Below are positions 13,711 through 25,600 of a stretch of 64,000 nucleotides of DNA, piece after piece; the first letter of the stretch is position 1, and each line of letters begins with the position of its first letter. This stretch comes from Rutidosis leptorrhynchoides (taxonomy: Eukaryota; Streptophyta; Magnoliopsida; Asterales; Asteraceae), in contig NC_092333.1 in the NCBI RefSeq assembly GCF_046630445.1, forward strand, positions 707,077,001 to 707,141,000. The letters run 5' to 3'. The translations under genes and the position numbers were made by a program. The notes under the pieces are model-generated. The model was not told the DNA's origin. It did not search any database and saw nothing but the letters and a program-made list of their open reading frames with translations.

Positions 13711-14711
13711 AGAAGGCCTGACGGGCCAGCAGCTCTATTTTACTCAAATTAAAAGGGGTATTTGGGTCTTTTCACTTGGGGTCGGTTTGGGATCATCAAA
13801 AATGATCTAGAACTCCATTTGGAGCTCATTCTCACCCACACAAAACACTCTCATCTTATTTTAGAGAGAGAGGGTTAATTTAGAGTGAGAAAGCTTGGTT
13901 TGGTGAAGAAGATGAGCGTTTCGGGTCAAAGCTCGAGAGTTAAAGTTGTTCCTTTCGTTCACGGCTACATTTTGGTAGTATTGGTAAGTCTCAACTCCGA
14001 ATTTCATTGTTAAGATTCTTGTGTACATTTAGGGTTTGAGCTTGTTATTTGTAAAACCCTTTTAGATGATGAAGAGGGTTTATGGAAACCCATTATTTTG
14101 ATATTTTGCGGGTTTTGGGTTGGTTAATGATTTAAGCATGTTTAAGGTTTGTAAGTGGGGTATAATCACTAGTATTAGTGATTTTAGGAGTGTTGGAACT
14201 TGTAAGACCCATTTGGGGGTAAAATGGGTGAATTTAGATTATGTTGAGATAAGGAAAACCCTAATAGCTATGATCTAGGGTTTGGCCATGTGAATTGAAG
14301 TTGTAAGTGTTAAATTGTGTTGATTGGTCATTAATACACTTGTAAATGATGGAAGAATTGTAAATGGGTCATGTTTGGCTAAAATGGTATGTATAAGTGT
14401 TGAAATGGGTCAAATGAGTTAAGGTTGACCTAATTGGGTGAAATGGGTATGAAACACCCTAAGTTTGTGCTAATTGGTGTTAGTAGACTTACATCACTAA
14501 TTTTAGTAATTAAAGATGAGTCTTGGCCATTTTATGGGCGGTTTTGGGTGTGAGTGAGTATTGTGGTTAATTCCATAAGTTGTGTATTAAATGTGTACTT
14601 ATGTATTAGGTACCTTGCTCGAAGCATACAGAAGTGCTAAATCACCACCGACGTGATAAGGTGAGTGGAATAATTATATGCGTGGGTATATAATGTATCT
14701 ATTTGTTGTAG

Positions 14712-14969
14712 CGTGAAATGTGTAGTGTCGAGGTGTTAAGACACCACGTTTCACGTGAAGAGTGTAGCATCGAGGTGTTAAGATGCCACTCGGGTGTAGC
14801 ATCGAGGTGTTAAGATGCCACCTAGGAGTGTAGTGTCGAGGTGTTAAGACACCACTCCGTAAAATAATGAGTGAAGCATCGAGGTGTTAAGATGCCACTC
14901 GGGGTGAAGTGCCGAGGTGTTAAGGTGCCACCCTAGGGGTTAGTGGTGCGAGGTGTTAAGTGCCCTAAC
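14712..14969 (+). repeat. Array of seven hairpins with invariant loop and co-varying stems (5' LTR of B)
   Basis: Seven copies of the loop GAGGTGTTAA (14730, 14772, 14804, 14838, 14881, 14914, 14950), each flanked by arms that pair. Arms are GTGTC/GACAC in units 1 and 4, GCATC/GATGC in units 2, 3 and 5, GTGCC/GGTGC in unit 6 and GGTGC/GTGCC in unit 7 (last two with G-U pairs). Outer arms also pair and differ by unit, for example CGTGAAA/TTTCACG in unit 1, GGAGT/ACTCC in unit 4 and GTTAG/CTAAC in unit 7. Changes on one arm are matched on the other. Confidence 0.9.
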
Positions 14970-15635
14970 GGATGTTGTGAACACCGATGGCGTTTTCGCG
15001 AGCGCCGTTCCCTTGTACTATTGGTTAACCATGGTTATTGTGTTGTAGTGAAAGCATATTACTTTGTTCATGTTATATATGCTTGTGTTATGCTAGCATG
15101 ATTATTGGAGGTTATAGCTTGTATTTGTGACGATAAGCTAATTGTGTTTGCTAGCATGTTTGCGGTATTTGTGTAAGTGATTGCAAGTAGGTATATTATA
15201 TATGTATGTGTATAATTATTGCATTCACTAAGCTTTATGCTTACCCCTCTCGTTGTTTACCTTTTTACAGGTATTGTGTTATTGATGCTAGCTAGTTGTT
15301 AGACTAGACGTGCAGGAGCGCTTGGGCTTGATGGGGTAGCTTTCGGATAATTGGACGCGAATGGGAGTTTTAGTAGTCCCCGGGATTATGCTCTTGGTAT
15401 CGGGTTGGGTTGTAGAGTTCTAATCCGTCTAAAGAGATAAATGGGTCGAAACTGCTACTTTATTTGTAAAACGGGTCATTGTGAGCCCGGGGTTGTAAAA
15501 CTTGTTTTTATGGTGGCAATATCTTAGTTTTACTTAATATGTCATATTGTGAAAATGGTTTCGTTGAAAAGTGTCGGGGAGCGAGTTTTTCGCTCGCGTG
15601 TAAACAAAAACTGATCAGTACTTTTTAGTTCATTG

Positions 15636-15710
15636 GGACGCCGTCCCAAATCCTTGGACGCCGTCCCAGTTGTAAAGGCTGGACGCCGTCCCGATTTCTG
15701 GACGCCGTCC
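15636..15710 (+). repeat. GGACGCCGTCC motif cluster, LTR end (5' LTR of B)
   Basis: Four exact motifs at 15636, 15656, 15681 and 15700. Like the first cluster it begins right after 'agttcattg'. Counterpart in the 3' LTR at 21512-21586, where the last motif has one change. Confidence 0.9.
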
Positions 15711-15778
15711 AGATGAGCAGTCACAGAAAATTTTTTTTGTGTCGTGTTTTTGGTAAATCAATGTCGGGTTGTTACAAG

Positions 15779-15790
15779 TGGTATCAGAGC
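15779..15790 (+). other. Primer-binding site of element B
   Basis: TGGTATCAGAGC, 2 bases after the LTR end, is the complement of the 3' end of plant initiator tRNA-Met. Confidence 0.95.
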
Positions 15791-18700
15791 ATAGTCTAAG
15801 GGAATTAGGTGACCTTGGAATAGGTGCCTAGTCTTAGACTTATTGGCGGTTGTGCGTTATTTGTGGGACTTGTAGGATTACGGGTCGGATTGAGATTTGT
15901 TAGTGCCTTAGAGTAGGTGACTAACTAGGACTTGTTTTTGTCCAAAGTGTGATGATGTGGGGCCTTATTTCGTGAGTAAATTAGTGCCTTAGATTGTTAG
16001 TGCCTAAGGTAAGTAGGCGAACGGGGACGTTGTTTTAGTGATAGTCACCTAGGCTGTAGGATGACGTGTTATTGCGGTGTACTTGTGTATCTTTATTATT
16101 ATGTTGTATATAGGTGTAAATATACAGGTATCTTTTATGCGGTATCCTAGGGATGAATCTATTGGGGAGATTCATATGTTTGGCGGTTTTGAGTGATCAA
16201 GTTCACGGTAAGGACTTTGGTCATTCGGGTACTAGGAGTTATCGCGTGTTATTTTGTGTGAATGTTGCGTCAGTCCGGGTAAAGTACTTTGCGTGACCAT
16301 GTGGAAATGGTAAGGTACGCATTTGTAATAGTGACCGATCACCATTATTACGAAAGTGTATCTTGACATCAAGCATGACATGACAAGTACCGAACGAAGG
16401 AGACGAGGCATGGTTGGGGTAGAACAGGACGAATTAGGAATCTTTTATTGGTTCCTAGGATATAGTAGTCTCGAGTGATGTGCTTGTTATCACATCAGGT
16501 TCTTTGTGAGTCGGGAAGTGTATGATGGAATCGGTTAGTTAAGTGAGCGATCTAACTCACGAGTTTGGTGCGTGCTTAGCCACCCTAAGTAGTGGGTGCA
16601 TTATTGAGATTGTAATTGGTTTTAGTTACCCATCGTAACTAGGATGACCGATTTACGCTTGCGTGTGTGCGACGAGGACTTGAATTCCGTAATGGAATGC
16701 GACAAGTCTAATGATTGTAGTTTTGAGTTACACTCGGTAGAGTGTGTGGGTAGAGAATCATGTTAGGATTCTTGTTGTGAGTCGCCTTGGAATTGGCGAA
16801 TCGAGGAGTCTTCGGGTCGTTAAACTCATGGGAGTGGGACCCGTGTAATGTTGATTGCGTTAGTGTGTTGTAGATTATAGGGCAACATTCCTAATGGAAT
16901 ATCCCTTGTAGTAGTGGTTTTATCGAGATGTAGAAGGGTGTAAGACTTGGTATCCCCGAGCATCTCCTTGTGTTAGATGAAGGGCCTCATTAGGCTATAT
17001 CGTTTGGCCTTGTGGAAACTGCGGGTAGCGTGTGATCGCTAGGAACTTTCGATAAGACAATAAACCGTAAGGTTGTCAGGTAGGTATGACTTCGGGTCAT
17101 TATTATAGAGAGATGGGTGACATCGGGTGTATGGAACCTAAAGATCGATTTTCTAAAATTCATTTGATTGTGGTGGGAGTCTGCATGACACTGCGTCAGG
17201 TGCCTTTTTATACCTGCTAGTGTAATGTTCAACTCCGGTAGTGGTGTGATCACTTTGTGCTTAGGGTGCCCGTGAGATACCTTTGGAAGCATCGGAGATT
17301 ATAATAGTGATCGACGGGTGATGGTAATTCGACGGTTGCGAAAGTAGAAGTTTAAGAGCATTGTGACGAATACTTCTTATGAAGTGACTGGTGAGCGAAT
17401 CTTGTTGCTCTTAAGTGATAGACGGGTAGAGATGACTGGTGAGCCGGTGACGGACTTAATGGTCGGTTAGTCCGAAGGATATGATGAACTGTTGACATTG
17501 TGGTGAACGCAATTATGGTGTCGGAATTGGTCACTCTTCTCCATGAGAGTGAGCAATTGTTGAAAAAGTTCGTTGCGTGGAAGGGCGGGTGATCTCGACT
17601 GAGATGCACGACTGAGTAAGCGGAGTGACATATGCCTAGGCTTAGAGGCATATGTAGGACTTTGGTGGAGTTTGCTTTTCAAACAATTAAGGTAGTTAGT
17701 TGTGAATTGTGGTATGAATGTGCGATGTCATCGCGTGTACGACGTCTCAAGTGATTGTGCATGTCGGCTCTGAGAGCTTAAAGTGAATTTGCGGTGAATT
17801 GATATTTATGACCAACGGTGACAATGGTCAGGTGTGACGTGGAATTTCAATTCTGCGGGATGTTATCATCTTGGCGGTGAGAATAGGGAGATAAATCCTA
17901 AGTGGGGGAGTTTTTACTGCCGCCCGAGGAAAACTCCAGTGGTGTTATGTATAGTGAAATGTCGGAGCATACCGTGCTAAGCCTCAATAGGTATTCGGAG
18001 TTCCTAACGAGGAAGAGTGACGGGTTGCTAATGTCGACTCGAGATCGTGCTTTACGATTGTGAGTTACAACTCTGGAATGTTATGCGTGAAGATTGTGAT
18101 GATGGGATCGAAGGAAGTGTAAGACTTCCTATGTAAGGTGGTCGTGTAGTACCAATGTGCGGTATGAGACCAAATGTGAAGTTTGAGATCCCGGAGTGAG
18201 AGAATGAAGTGTCGTTGCGAGTGCTCCCGTAGTGAAAAAAAAAATCTGGGTTGTCATGAAACCCGGACAGTATAATTGAATGAGAACGAGTTCGATATCG
18301 TGGCGAATATCGTATTTTCCCTGTCGGGAAATGCAATCGTGAAGATTGTCAGTGGATTATTCCACTTTATGGACGAATGTGAGGCGGAGAGTGTCGATTC
18401 TGATTGTCTCACATCGAGACACGCAGATGTTGTTTGTTTACGAGAGTGTGCTCCCTAGTGATGCGACTGTTAGTTGCATTGAAATGTTGAGACCATCCTT
18501 AACGGACGGTCTAGGTAGGAAAGTTCACCCGGCGTGGTGAATATTTTTGTGAGTCGTGTGGCGAATTGCGGAAATTTTGTGATGATAATTCGCCGTTGAC
18601 GGGATTTTGGTATACGAATAGCTTCTATGCTAGTACTAGGAAGCCGTATTGTATGGTTCAGAGGAGAAACCCTATGACGATGTGTTGATGCTTCGTCTAA

Positions 18701-19272
18701 TTCGTGGTGTATTATTGTTGTCCTGGATTAATCCAGTGACAGATTGGTCGTGTGCGGATTGACTGATTGAGTGATATGGTTACGGACGTAGCTTGTGGCG
18801 AGTTGTAGCCAAGAGAACTTGAAGGTATATGTAGTGATTTTCGTATTTTCCTAAATGGAAATTCTGGACGTTGAGTGTATGAGATATCGTTTATTGCGGT
18901 AGTGCACGCTAGTAATTATTAGCGTGTGGTTAGATCTTCGGATTTGTAGAAGATGTTATGGATGTCGGGCTTGGTTGTGTTTCGTAAGATCGTGAGGCGT
19001 GACGACGATGTTTGTCGGCAAATTGTTCTACTCTTAGGACGATTGTGAAGTGTATGGTATGAGTTTGGATACTCGGCGTAGGAGCAACGGTTACGGTTAT
19101 TTCGACTCGTGGGTTGATTACCCAATATTGTGGTATTATGATGCGTTAGTGCACGAAGCGAGGATTCGGATGAGTTTACTACTTGTGTGACTCCGCGTCG
19201 GAAGCGAAAATGTTCGTGGGAGAAGTGCTTAACTTCTAGTGTTTGTGCGGATCACGAGGACGTGATCCAATT
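15791..19272 (+). other. Element B interior without coding capacity
   Basis: 3.5 kb with no zinc knuckle, protease, RT, RNase H or integrase motif in any frame. The longest frames (about 95-100 codons, minus strand, 16990-17651 and 18052-18336) show no recognisable domain. Base composition is close to even and unlike the AT-rich LTRs of A. It presumably carries packaging signals. I see nothing else to call. Confidence 0.7.
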
Positions 19273-19287
19273 TAAGTGGGGGAGAGT
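19273..19287 (+). other. Polypurine tract of element B
   Basis: A purine run (AAGTGGGGGAGAG) directly before the TGTAACACCC start of the 3' LTR, the usual plus-strand primer site. Confidence 0.85.
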
Positions 19288-21652
19288 TGTAACACCCGTT
19301 TTTCAGTTACACGTTATTTCGAGCGTCATTCGAAATACGAGGCATGTAAGTGTATATTTGGATCCCAAATAAAGTTGGAGTTGATGTTCTAAAACCTTAC
19401 CATTGGATAGTAAATCTCATTACGTTTCCAACGATATTTGATTCGTCGAAAACGGAGTTACGGTTTGAAAGTTACGACCAAAACAAGTTCAGTTTCAGAC
19501 TCAGTTCATTGGGACTCCGTCCAGACTTTAGGACGCCGTCCAACAATGAAGGTTAGGACGCCGTCCAAGCTTTTTGGACGCCGTCCAGAAGGCCTGACGG
19601 GCCAGCAGCTCTATTTTACTCAAATTAAAAGGGGTATTTGGGTCTTTTCACTTGGGGTCAGTTTGGGATCATCAAAAATGATCTAGAACTCCATTTGGAG
19701 CTCATTCTCACTCACACAAAACATTCTCATCTTATTTTAGAGAGAGAGGGTTAATTTAGAGTGAGAAAGCTTGGTTTGGTGAAGAAGATGAGCGTTTCGG
19801 GTCAAAGCTCGAGAGTTAAAGTTGTTCCTTTCGTTCACGGCTACATTTTGGTAGTATTGGTAAGTCTCAACTCCGAATTTCATTGTTAAGATTCTTGTGT
19901 ACATTTAGGGTTTGAGCTTGTTATTTGTAAAACCCTTTTAGATGATGAAGAGGGTTTATGGAAACCCACTATTTTGATATTTTGCGGGTTTTGGGTTGGT
20001 TAATGATTTAAGCATGTTTAAGGTTTGTAAGTGGGGTATAATCACTAGTATTAGTGATTTTAGGAGTGTTGGAACTTGTAAGACCCATTTGGGGGTAAAA
20101 TGGGTGAATTTGGATTATGTTGAGATATGGAAAACCCTAATAGCTATGATCTAGGGTTTGGCCATGTGAATTGAAGTTGTAAGTGTTAAATTGTGTTGAT
20201 TGGTCATTAATACTCTTGTAAATGATGGAAGAATTGTAAATGGGTCATGTTTGGCTAAAATGGTATGTATAAGTGTTGAAATGGGTCAAATGAGTTAAGG
20301 TTGACCTAATTGGGTGAAATGGGTATGAAACACCCTAAGTTTGTGCTAATTGGTGTTAGTAGACTTACATCACTAATTTTAGTAATTAAAGATGAGTCTT
20401 GGCCATTTTATGGGCGGTTTTGGGTGTGAGTGAGTATTGTGGTTAATTCCACAAGTTGTGTATTAAATGTGTACTTATGTATTAGGTACCTTGCTCGAAG
20501 CATACGGAAGTGCTAAATCACCACCGACGTGATAAGGTGAGTGGAATAATTATATGCGTAGGTATATAATGTATCTATTTGTTGTAGCGTGAAATGTGTA
20601 GTGTCGAGGTGTTAAGACACCACGTTTCACGTGAAGAGTGTAGTATCGAGGTGTTAAGATGCCACTCGGGTGTAGCATCGAGGTGTTAAGATGCCACCTA
20701 GGAGTGTAGTGTCGAGGTGTTAAGACACCACTCCGTAAAATAATGAGTGAAGCATCGAGGTGTTAAGATGCCACTCGGGGTGAAGTGCCGAGGTGTTAAG
20801 GTGCCACCCTAGGGGTTAGTGGTGCGAGGTGTTAAGTGCCCTAACGGATGTTGTGAACACCGATGGCGTTTTCGCGAGCACCGTTCCCTTGTACTATTGG
20901 TTAACCATGGTTATTGTGTTGTAGTGAAAGCATATTACTTTGTTCATGTTATATATGCTTGTGTTATGCTAGCATGATTATTGGAGGTTATAGCTTGTAT
21001 TTGTGACGATAAGCTAATTGTGTTTGCTAGCATGTTTGCGGTATTTGTGTAAGTGATTGCAAGTAGGTATATTATATATGTATGTGTATAATTATTGCAT
21101 TCACTAAGCTTTATGCTTACCCCTCTCGTTGTTTACCTTTTTACAGGTATTGTGTTATTGATGCTAGCTAGTTGTTAGACTAGACGTGCAGGAGCGGTTG
21201 GGCTTGATGGGGTAGCTTTCGGATAATTAGACGCGGATGGAGGTTTTAGTAGTCCCCGGGATTATGCTCTTGGTATCGGGTTGGGTTGTAGAGTTCTAAT
21301 CCGTCTAAAGAGATAAATGGGTCGAAACTGCTACTTTATTTGTAAAACGGGTCATTGTGAGCCCGGGGTTGTAAAACTTGTTTTTATGGTGGCAATATCT
21401 TAGTTTTACTTAATATGTCATATTGTGAAAATGGTTTCGTTGAAAAGTGTCGGGGAGCGAGTTTTTCGCTCGCGTGTAAACAAAAACTGATCAGTACTTT
21501 TTAGTTCATTGGGACGCCGTCCCAAATCCTTGGACGCCGTCCCAGTTGTAAAGGCTGGACGCCGTCCCGATTTCTAGACGCCGTCCAGATGGGCAGTCAC
21601 AGAAATTTTTTTTTGTGTCGTGTTTTTGGTAAATCAATGTCGGGTTGTTACA
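19288..21652 (+). repeat. Element B 3' LTR
   Basis: 2365 bp, same length as the 5' LTR and about 99 per cent identical by eye. It contains the hairpin array (20588-20845) and both motif clusters (19512-19586, 21512-21586). In unit 2 the stem reads GTATC instead of GCATC, a change that keeps pairing as a G-U pair. Confidence 0.95.
20588..20845 (+). repeat. Array of seven hairpins (3' LTR of B)
   Basis: Same seven loops GAGGTGTTAA and the same arms as 14712-14969, with the single pairing-neutral change C to T in the left arm of unit 2. Confidence 0.9.
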
Positions 21653-22033
21653 GGCATACTTTTGATATTCATGATATATCGACTTTTATTGTATTAAATC
21701 TTGTGATCTATTACTGAAATCATTATTTATGACAAACCTATGAACTCACTCAGCCTCGTGTTGACTTTTTAAGCATGTTTATTCTCATGTACTTAAATAT
21801 TGCTTCCGCTGTATATCTGCTGCTTTGATGATGATTTCTTGCCATGCTTGGAGTCCTCATGCATTACTTACCAATTCATTTAAAAACATTTAATGCTCTA
21901 AATACAATGTAATCTATTTATCTTTCGCTGCAAAACTCAATAAAATGTCTCATATAGAGTTGTTCTCGTTTATACAACTGTGATTTGATATAATTAGTCA
22001 CAAATACCCCAGGCCCTATTTGGGGGTGTGACA
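21653..22033 (+). mobile_element. Element A: 3' LTR, second part
   Basis: Begins with the second GGCAT copy of the B target site and ends GGGGGTGTGACA at 22033, matching 5336-5720 of the 5' LTR. From 22034 the sequence is element C, so A was inserted into C. Confidence 0.88.
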
Positions 22034-22217
22034 CCTCCTCGGGATCCTCGTCTCCGTCTGAGATGTCCATGAGGTGAAGCGCGTATCTACTATCTCCAGA
22101 AGACGAATCGCCAGAGTCGCCGGAGGGTAACGGTAAGTCAGCAACAATAGTAGGCGAGGTAGCAGACGTATATGAGTCGCTCTCGAAGTCAAAGGTCATG
22201 GGCGGCATGTCTGACAT
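22034..22217 (-). pseudogene. Element C leader ORF start (acidic protein), truncated by element A
   Basis: The minus-strand frame starts MSDMPPMTFDFESDSYTSA at 22217 and is rich in Ser, Asp and Glu, with SGDSGDSSSGDS and SDGDEDPEE before the insertion of A at 22033. It starts about 385 bases after the LTR end, in the place where E1 has its acidic ORF. The two share acidic character but I see no clear alignment. The remainder would lie left of A and outside the window. Probable role: N-terminal leader or Gag-related protein of element C; not identified further. Confidence 0.55.
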
Positions 22218-22602
22218 CTGAACAAGGAAAAATAACTTTTTTCATGTCAGTAAGACATATAGCAAGCACGTAATCAGGCACTACAGCATCCTAGCAGTAC
22301 ATAGCATGGAAATCGTAACAGTATCAAACAAAAGTAACATGCAATCAAAGGAAGATAGTAGCATGCAGTATCGAGAAAATAGCAGTAGCATACAACAAGT
22401 TCACATAGCAGTAAAGGTAAGCAGTAGCATGCAGTAGTAGTAAGCAGTAACATGCAGTAATATAATACAGTAGCATGCAGCAGTTCCGCAGAAACAAGTA
22501 AACGAGCAAGTTGTAGATTAGTCCTATTAGCAAATCCTACTCAGCTCGGTCAAGACTCACTAATGCCACCTAATTCCCTACAACCGATGCTCTGATACCG
22601 AA
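22218..22602 (-). other. Element C leader and primer-binding site
   Basis: On the minus strand the LTR end is followed by CGGTATCAGAGC (+ 22588-22599), one base off the tRNA-Met PBS. The leader contains a run of GCAGTAGCAT-like units (+ 22350-22490), a degenerate tandem repeat. Confidence 0.75.
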
Positions 22603-22654
22603 TGTGACGCCCCGTACAAAACCATCATGTACGAATCGTTAACAACAGGTCCAT
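22603..22654 (-). mobile_element. Element C 5' LTR, terminal part
   Basis: On the minus strand this is the last 52 bases of the C LTR, ending GGGGCGTCACA at 22603. The rest of the LTR continues at 35755 beyond E1. The last 5 bases, TCCAT, are the E1 target-site duplication. Confidence 0.8.
22650..22654 (+). other. Target-site duplication of element E1 (left)
   Basis: TCCAT, matched by TCCAT at 35750-35754. Confidence 0.95.
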
Positions 22655-25600
22655 TGTAGTGACCCGAACTTTTCCATGTTTATATATATTAATTGAGATT
22701 GATATTTACATGATTAAATGTTTCCAACATGTTAAGCAATTAAACTTGTTAAGACTTGATTAATTGAAATATGTTTCATATAGACAATTGACCACCCAAG
22801 TTGACCGGTGATTCACGAACGTTAAAACTTGTAAAAACTATATGATGACATATATATGGATATATATATAGTTAACATGATACTATGATAAATAAACATA
22901 TCATTAAGTATATTAACAATGAACTACATATGTAAAAACAAGACTACTAACTTAATAATTTTTAAACGAGACATATATGTAACGATTATCGTTGTAAAGA
23001 CATTTAATGTATATATATCATATTAAGAGATATTCATACATGATAATATCATGATAATATAATAATTTAAAATCTCATTTGATATTATAAACATTGGGTT
23101 AACAACATTTAACAAGATCGTTAACCTAAAGGTTTCAAAACAACACTTACATGTAACGACTAACGATGACTTAACGACTCAGTTAAAATGTATATACATG
23201 TAGTGTTTTAATATGTATTTATACACTTTTGAAAGACTTCAATACACTTATCAAAATACTTCTACTTAACAAAAATGCTTACAATTACATCCTCGTTCAG
23301 TTTCATCAACAATTCTACTCGTATGCACCCGTATTCGTACTCGTACAATACACAGCTTTTAGATGTATGTACTATTGGTATATACACTCCAATGATCAGC
23401 TCTTAGCAGCCCATGTGAGTCACCTAACACATGTGGGAACCATCATTTGGCAACTAGCATAAAATATCTCATAAAATTACAAAAATATGAGTAATCATTC
23501 ATGACTTATTTACATGAAAACAAAATTACATATCCTTTATATCTAATCCATACACCAACGACCAAAAACACCTACAAACACTTTCATTCTTCAATTTTCT
23601 TCATCTAATTGATCTCTCTCAAGTTCTATCTTCAAGTTCTAAGTGTTCTTCATATATTCTACAAGTTCTAGTTACATAAAATCAAGAATATTTTCAAAGT
23701 TTGCTAGCTCACTTCCAATCTTGTAAGGTGATCATCCAACCTCAAGAAATATTTGTTTCTTATAGTAGGTTATCATTCTAATACAAGGTAATAATCATAT
23801 TCAAACTTTGGTTCAATTTCTATAACTATAACAATCTTATTTCAAGTGATGATCTTACTTGAACTTGTTTTCGTGTCATGATTCTGCTTCAAGAACTTCG
23901 AGCCATCCAAGGATCCGTTGAAGCTAGATCCATTTTTCTCTTTTCCAGTAGGTTTATCCAAGGAACTTAAGGTAGTAATGATGTTCATAACATCATTCGA
24001 TTCATACATATAAAGCTATCTTATTCGAAGGTTTAAACTTGTAATCACTAGAACATAGTTTAGTTAATTCTAAACTTGTTCGCAAACAAAAGTTAATCCT
24101 TCTAACTTGACTTTTAAAATCAACTAAACACATGTTCTATATCTATATGATATGCTAACTTAATGATTTAAAACCTGGAAACACGAAAAACACCGTAAAA
24201 CCGGATTTACGCCGTCGTAGTAACACCGCGGGCTGTTTTGGGTTAGTTAATTAAAAACTATGATAAACTTTGATTTAATAGTTGTTATTCTGAGAAAATT
24301 ATTTTTATTATGAACATGAAACTATATCCAAAAATTATGGTTAGACTCAAAGTGGAAGTATGTTTTCTAAAATGGTCATCTAGACGTCGTTCTTTCGACT
24401 GAAATGACTACCTTTACAAAAATGACTTGTTACTTATTTTTCCGACTATAAACCTATACTTTTTCTGTTTAGATTCATAAAATAGAGTTCAATATGAAAC
24501 CATGGCAATTTGATTCACTCAAAACGGATTTAAAATGAAGAAGTTATGGGTAAAACAAGATTGGATAATTTTTCTCATTTTAGCTACGTGAAAATTGGTA
24601 ACAAATCTATTCCAACCATAACTTAATCAACTTGTATTGTATATTATGTAATCTTGAGATACCATAGACACGTATACAATGTTTCGACCTATCATGTCGA
24701 CACATCTATATATATTTCGGAACAACCATAGACACTCTATATGTGAATGTTGGAGTTAGCTATACAGGGTTGAGGTTGATTCCAAAATATATATAGTTTG
24801 AGTTGTGATCAATACTGAGATACGTATACACTGGGTCGTGGATTGATTCAAGATAATATTTATCGATTTATTTCTGTACATCTAACTGTAGACAACTAGT
24901 TGTAGGTTACTAACGAGGACATCTGATTTAATAAACTTAAAACATCAAAATATATTAAAAGTGTTGTAAATATATTTTGAACATACTTTGATATATATGT
25001 ATATATTGTTATAGGTTCGTGAATCAACCAGTGGCCAAGTCTTACTTCCCGACGAAGTAAAAAATCTGTGAAAGTGAGTTATAGTCCCACTTTTAAAATC
25101 TAATATTTTTGGGATGAGAATACATGCAGGTTTTATAAATGATTTACAAAATAGACACAAGTACGTGAAACTACATTCTATGGTTGAATTATCGAAATCG
25201 AATATGCCCCTTTTTATTAAGTCTGGTAATCTAAGAATTAGGGAACAGACACCCTAATTGATGCGAATCCTAAAGATAGATCTATTGGGCCTAACAAACC
25301 CCATCCAAAGTATCGGATGCTTTAGTACTTCGAAATTTATATCATATCCGAAGGGTGTCCCGGAATGATGGGGATATTCTTATATATGCATCTTGTTAAT
25401 GTCGGTTACCAGGTGTTCACCATATGAATGATTTTTATCTCTATGTATGGGATGTGTATTGAAATATGAAATCTTGTGGTCTATTGTTACGATTTGATAT
25501 ATATAGGTTAAACCTATAACTCACCAACATTTTTGTTGACGTTTAAAGCATGTTTATTCTCAGGTGAATACTAAGAGCTTCCGCTGTTGCATACTAAAAT

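Larger units (their letters stand above)
13412..15776 (+). repeat. Element B 5' LTR
   Basis: 2365 bp with TG...CA ends. It contains a GGACGCCGTCC cluster near each end and a seven-hairpin array in the middle. A small ORF at 13562-13810 exists because of the motif cluster (reads as repeated LGRRP) and is repeated in the 3' LTR; I do not call it a gene. Confidence 0.95.
13412..21652 (+). mobile_element. Element B: complete 8.2-kb non-autonomous LTR retrotransposon
   Basis: Two LTRs of 2365 bp, each starting TGTAACACCC and ending GGGTTGTTACA, a perfect tRNA-Met PBS, a polypurine tract, and 5-bp target-site duplications. I counted about two dozen differences between the LTRs by eye, so the insertion is fairly recent. 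The 3.5-kb interior has no ORF above about 100 codons and no Gag-Pol motif on either strand. It is therefore a LARD-like element that must borrow proteins. Given the recent insertion, the empty interior is ancestral rather than decay after insertion. Confidence 0.92.

Noticed and set aside
13562-13810. ORF with repeated LGRRP, repeated at 19438-19686
   Set aside because: Produced by the GGACGCCGTCC cluster in the LTR of B; the two copies are the two LTRs.
14712-14969. CRISPR-like array
   Set aside because: Regular loops with variable flanks resemble repeats and spacers, but the variable parts pair with each other, spacing is irregular, the sequence sits in a plant LTR and no cas genes exist.
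16990-17682. Minus-strand frames of about 70-100 codons in the interior of B
   Set aside because: No recognisable motif, overlapping frames, length expected by chance in DNA of balanced composition.
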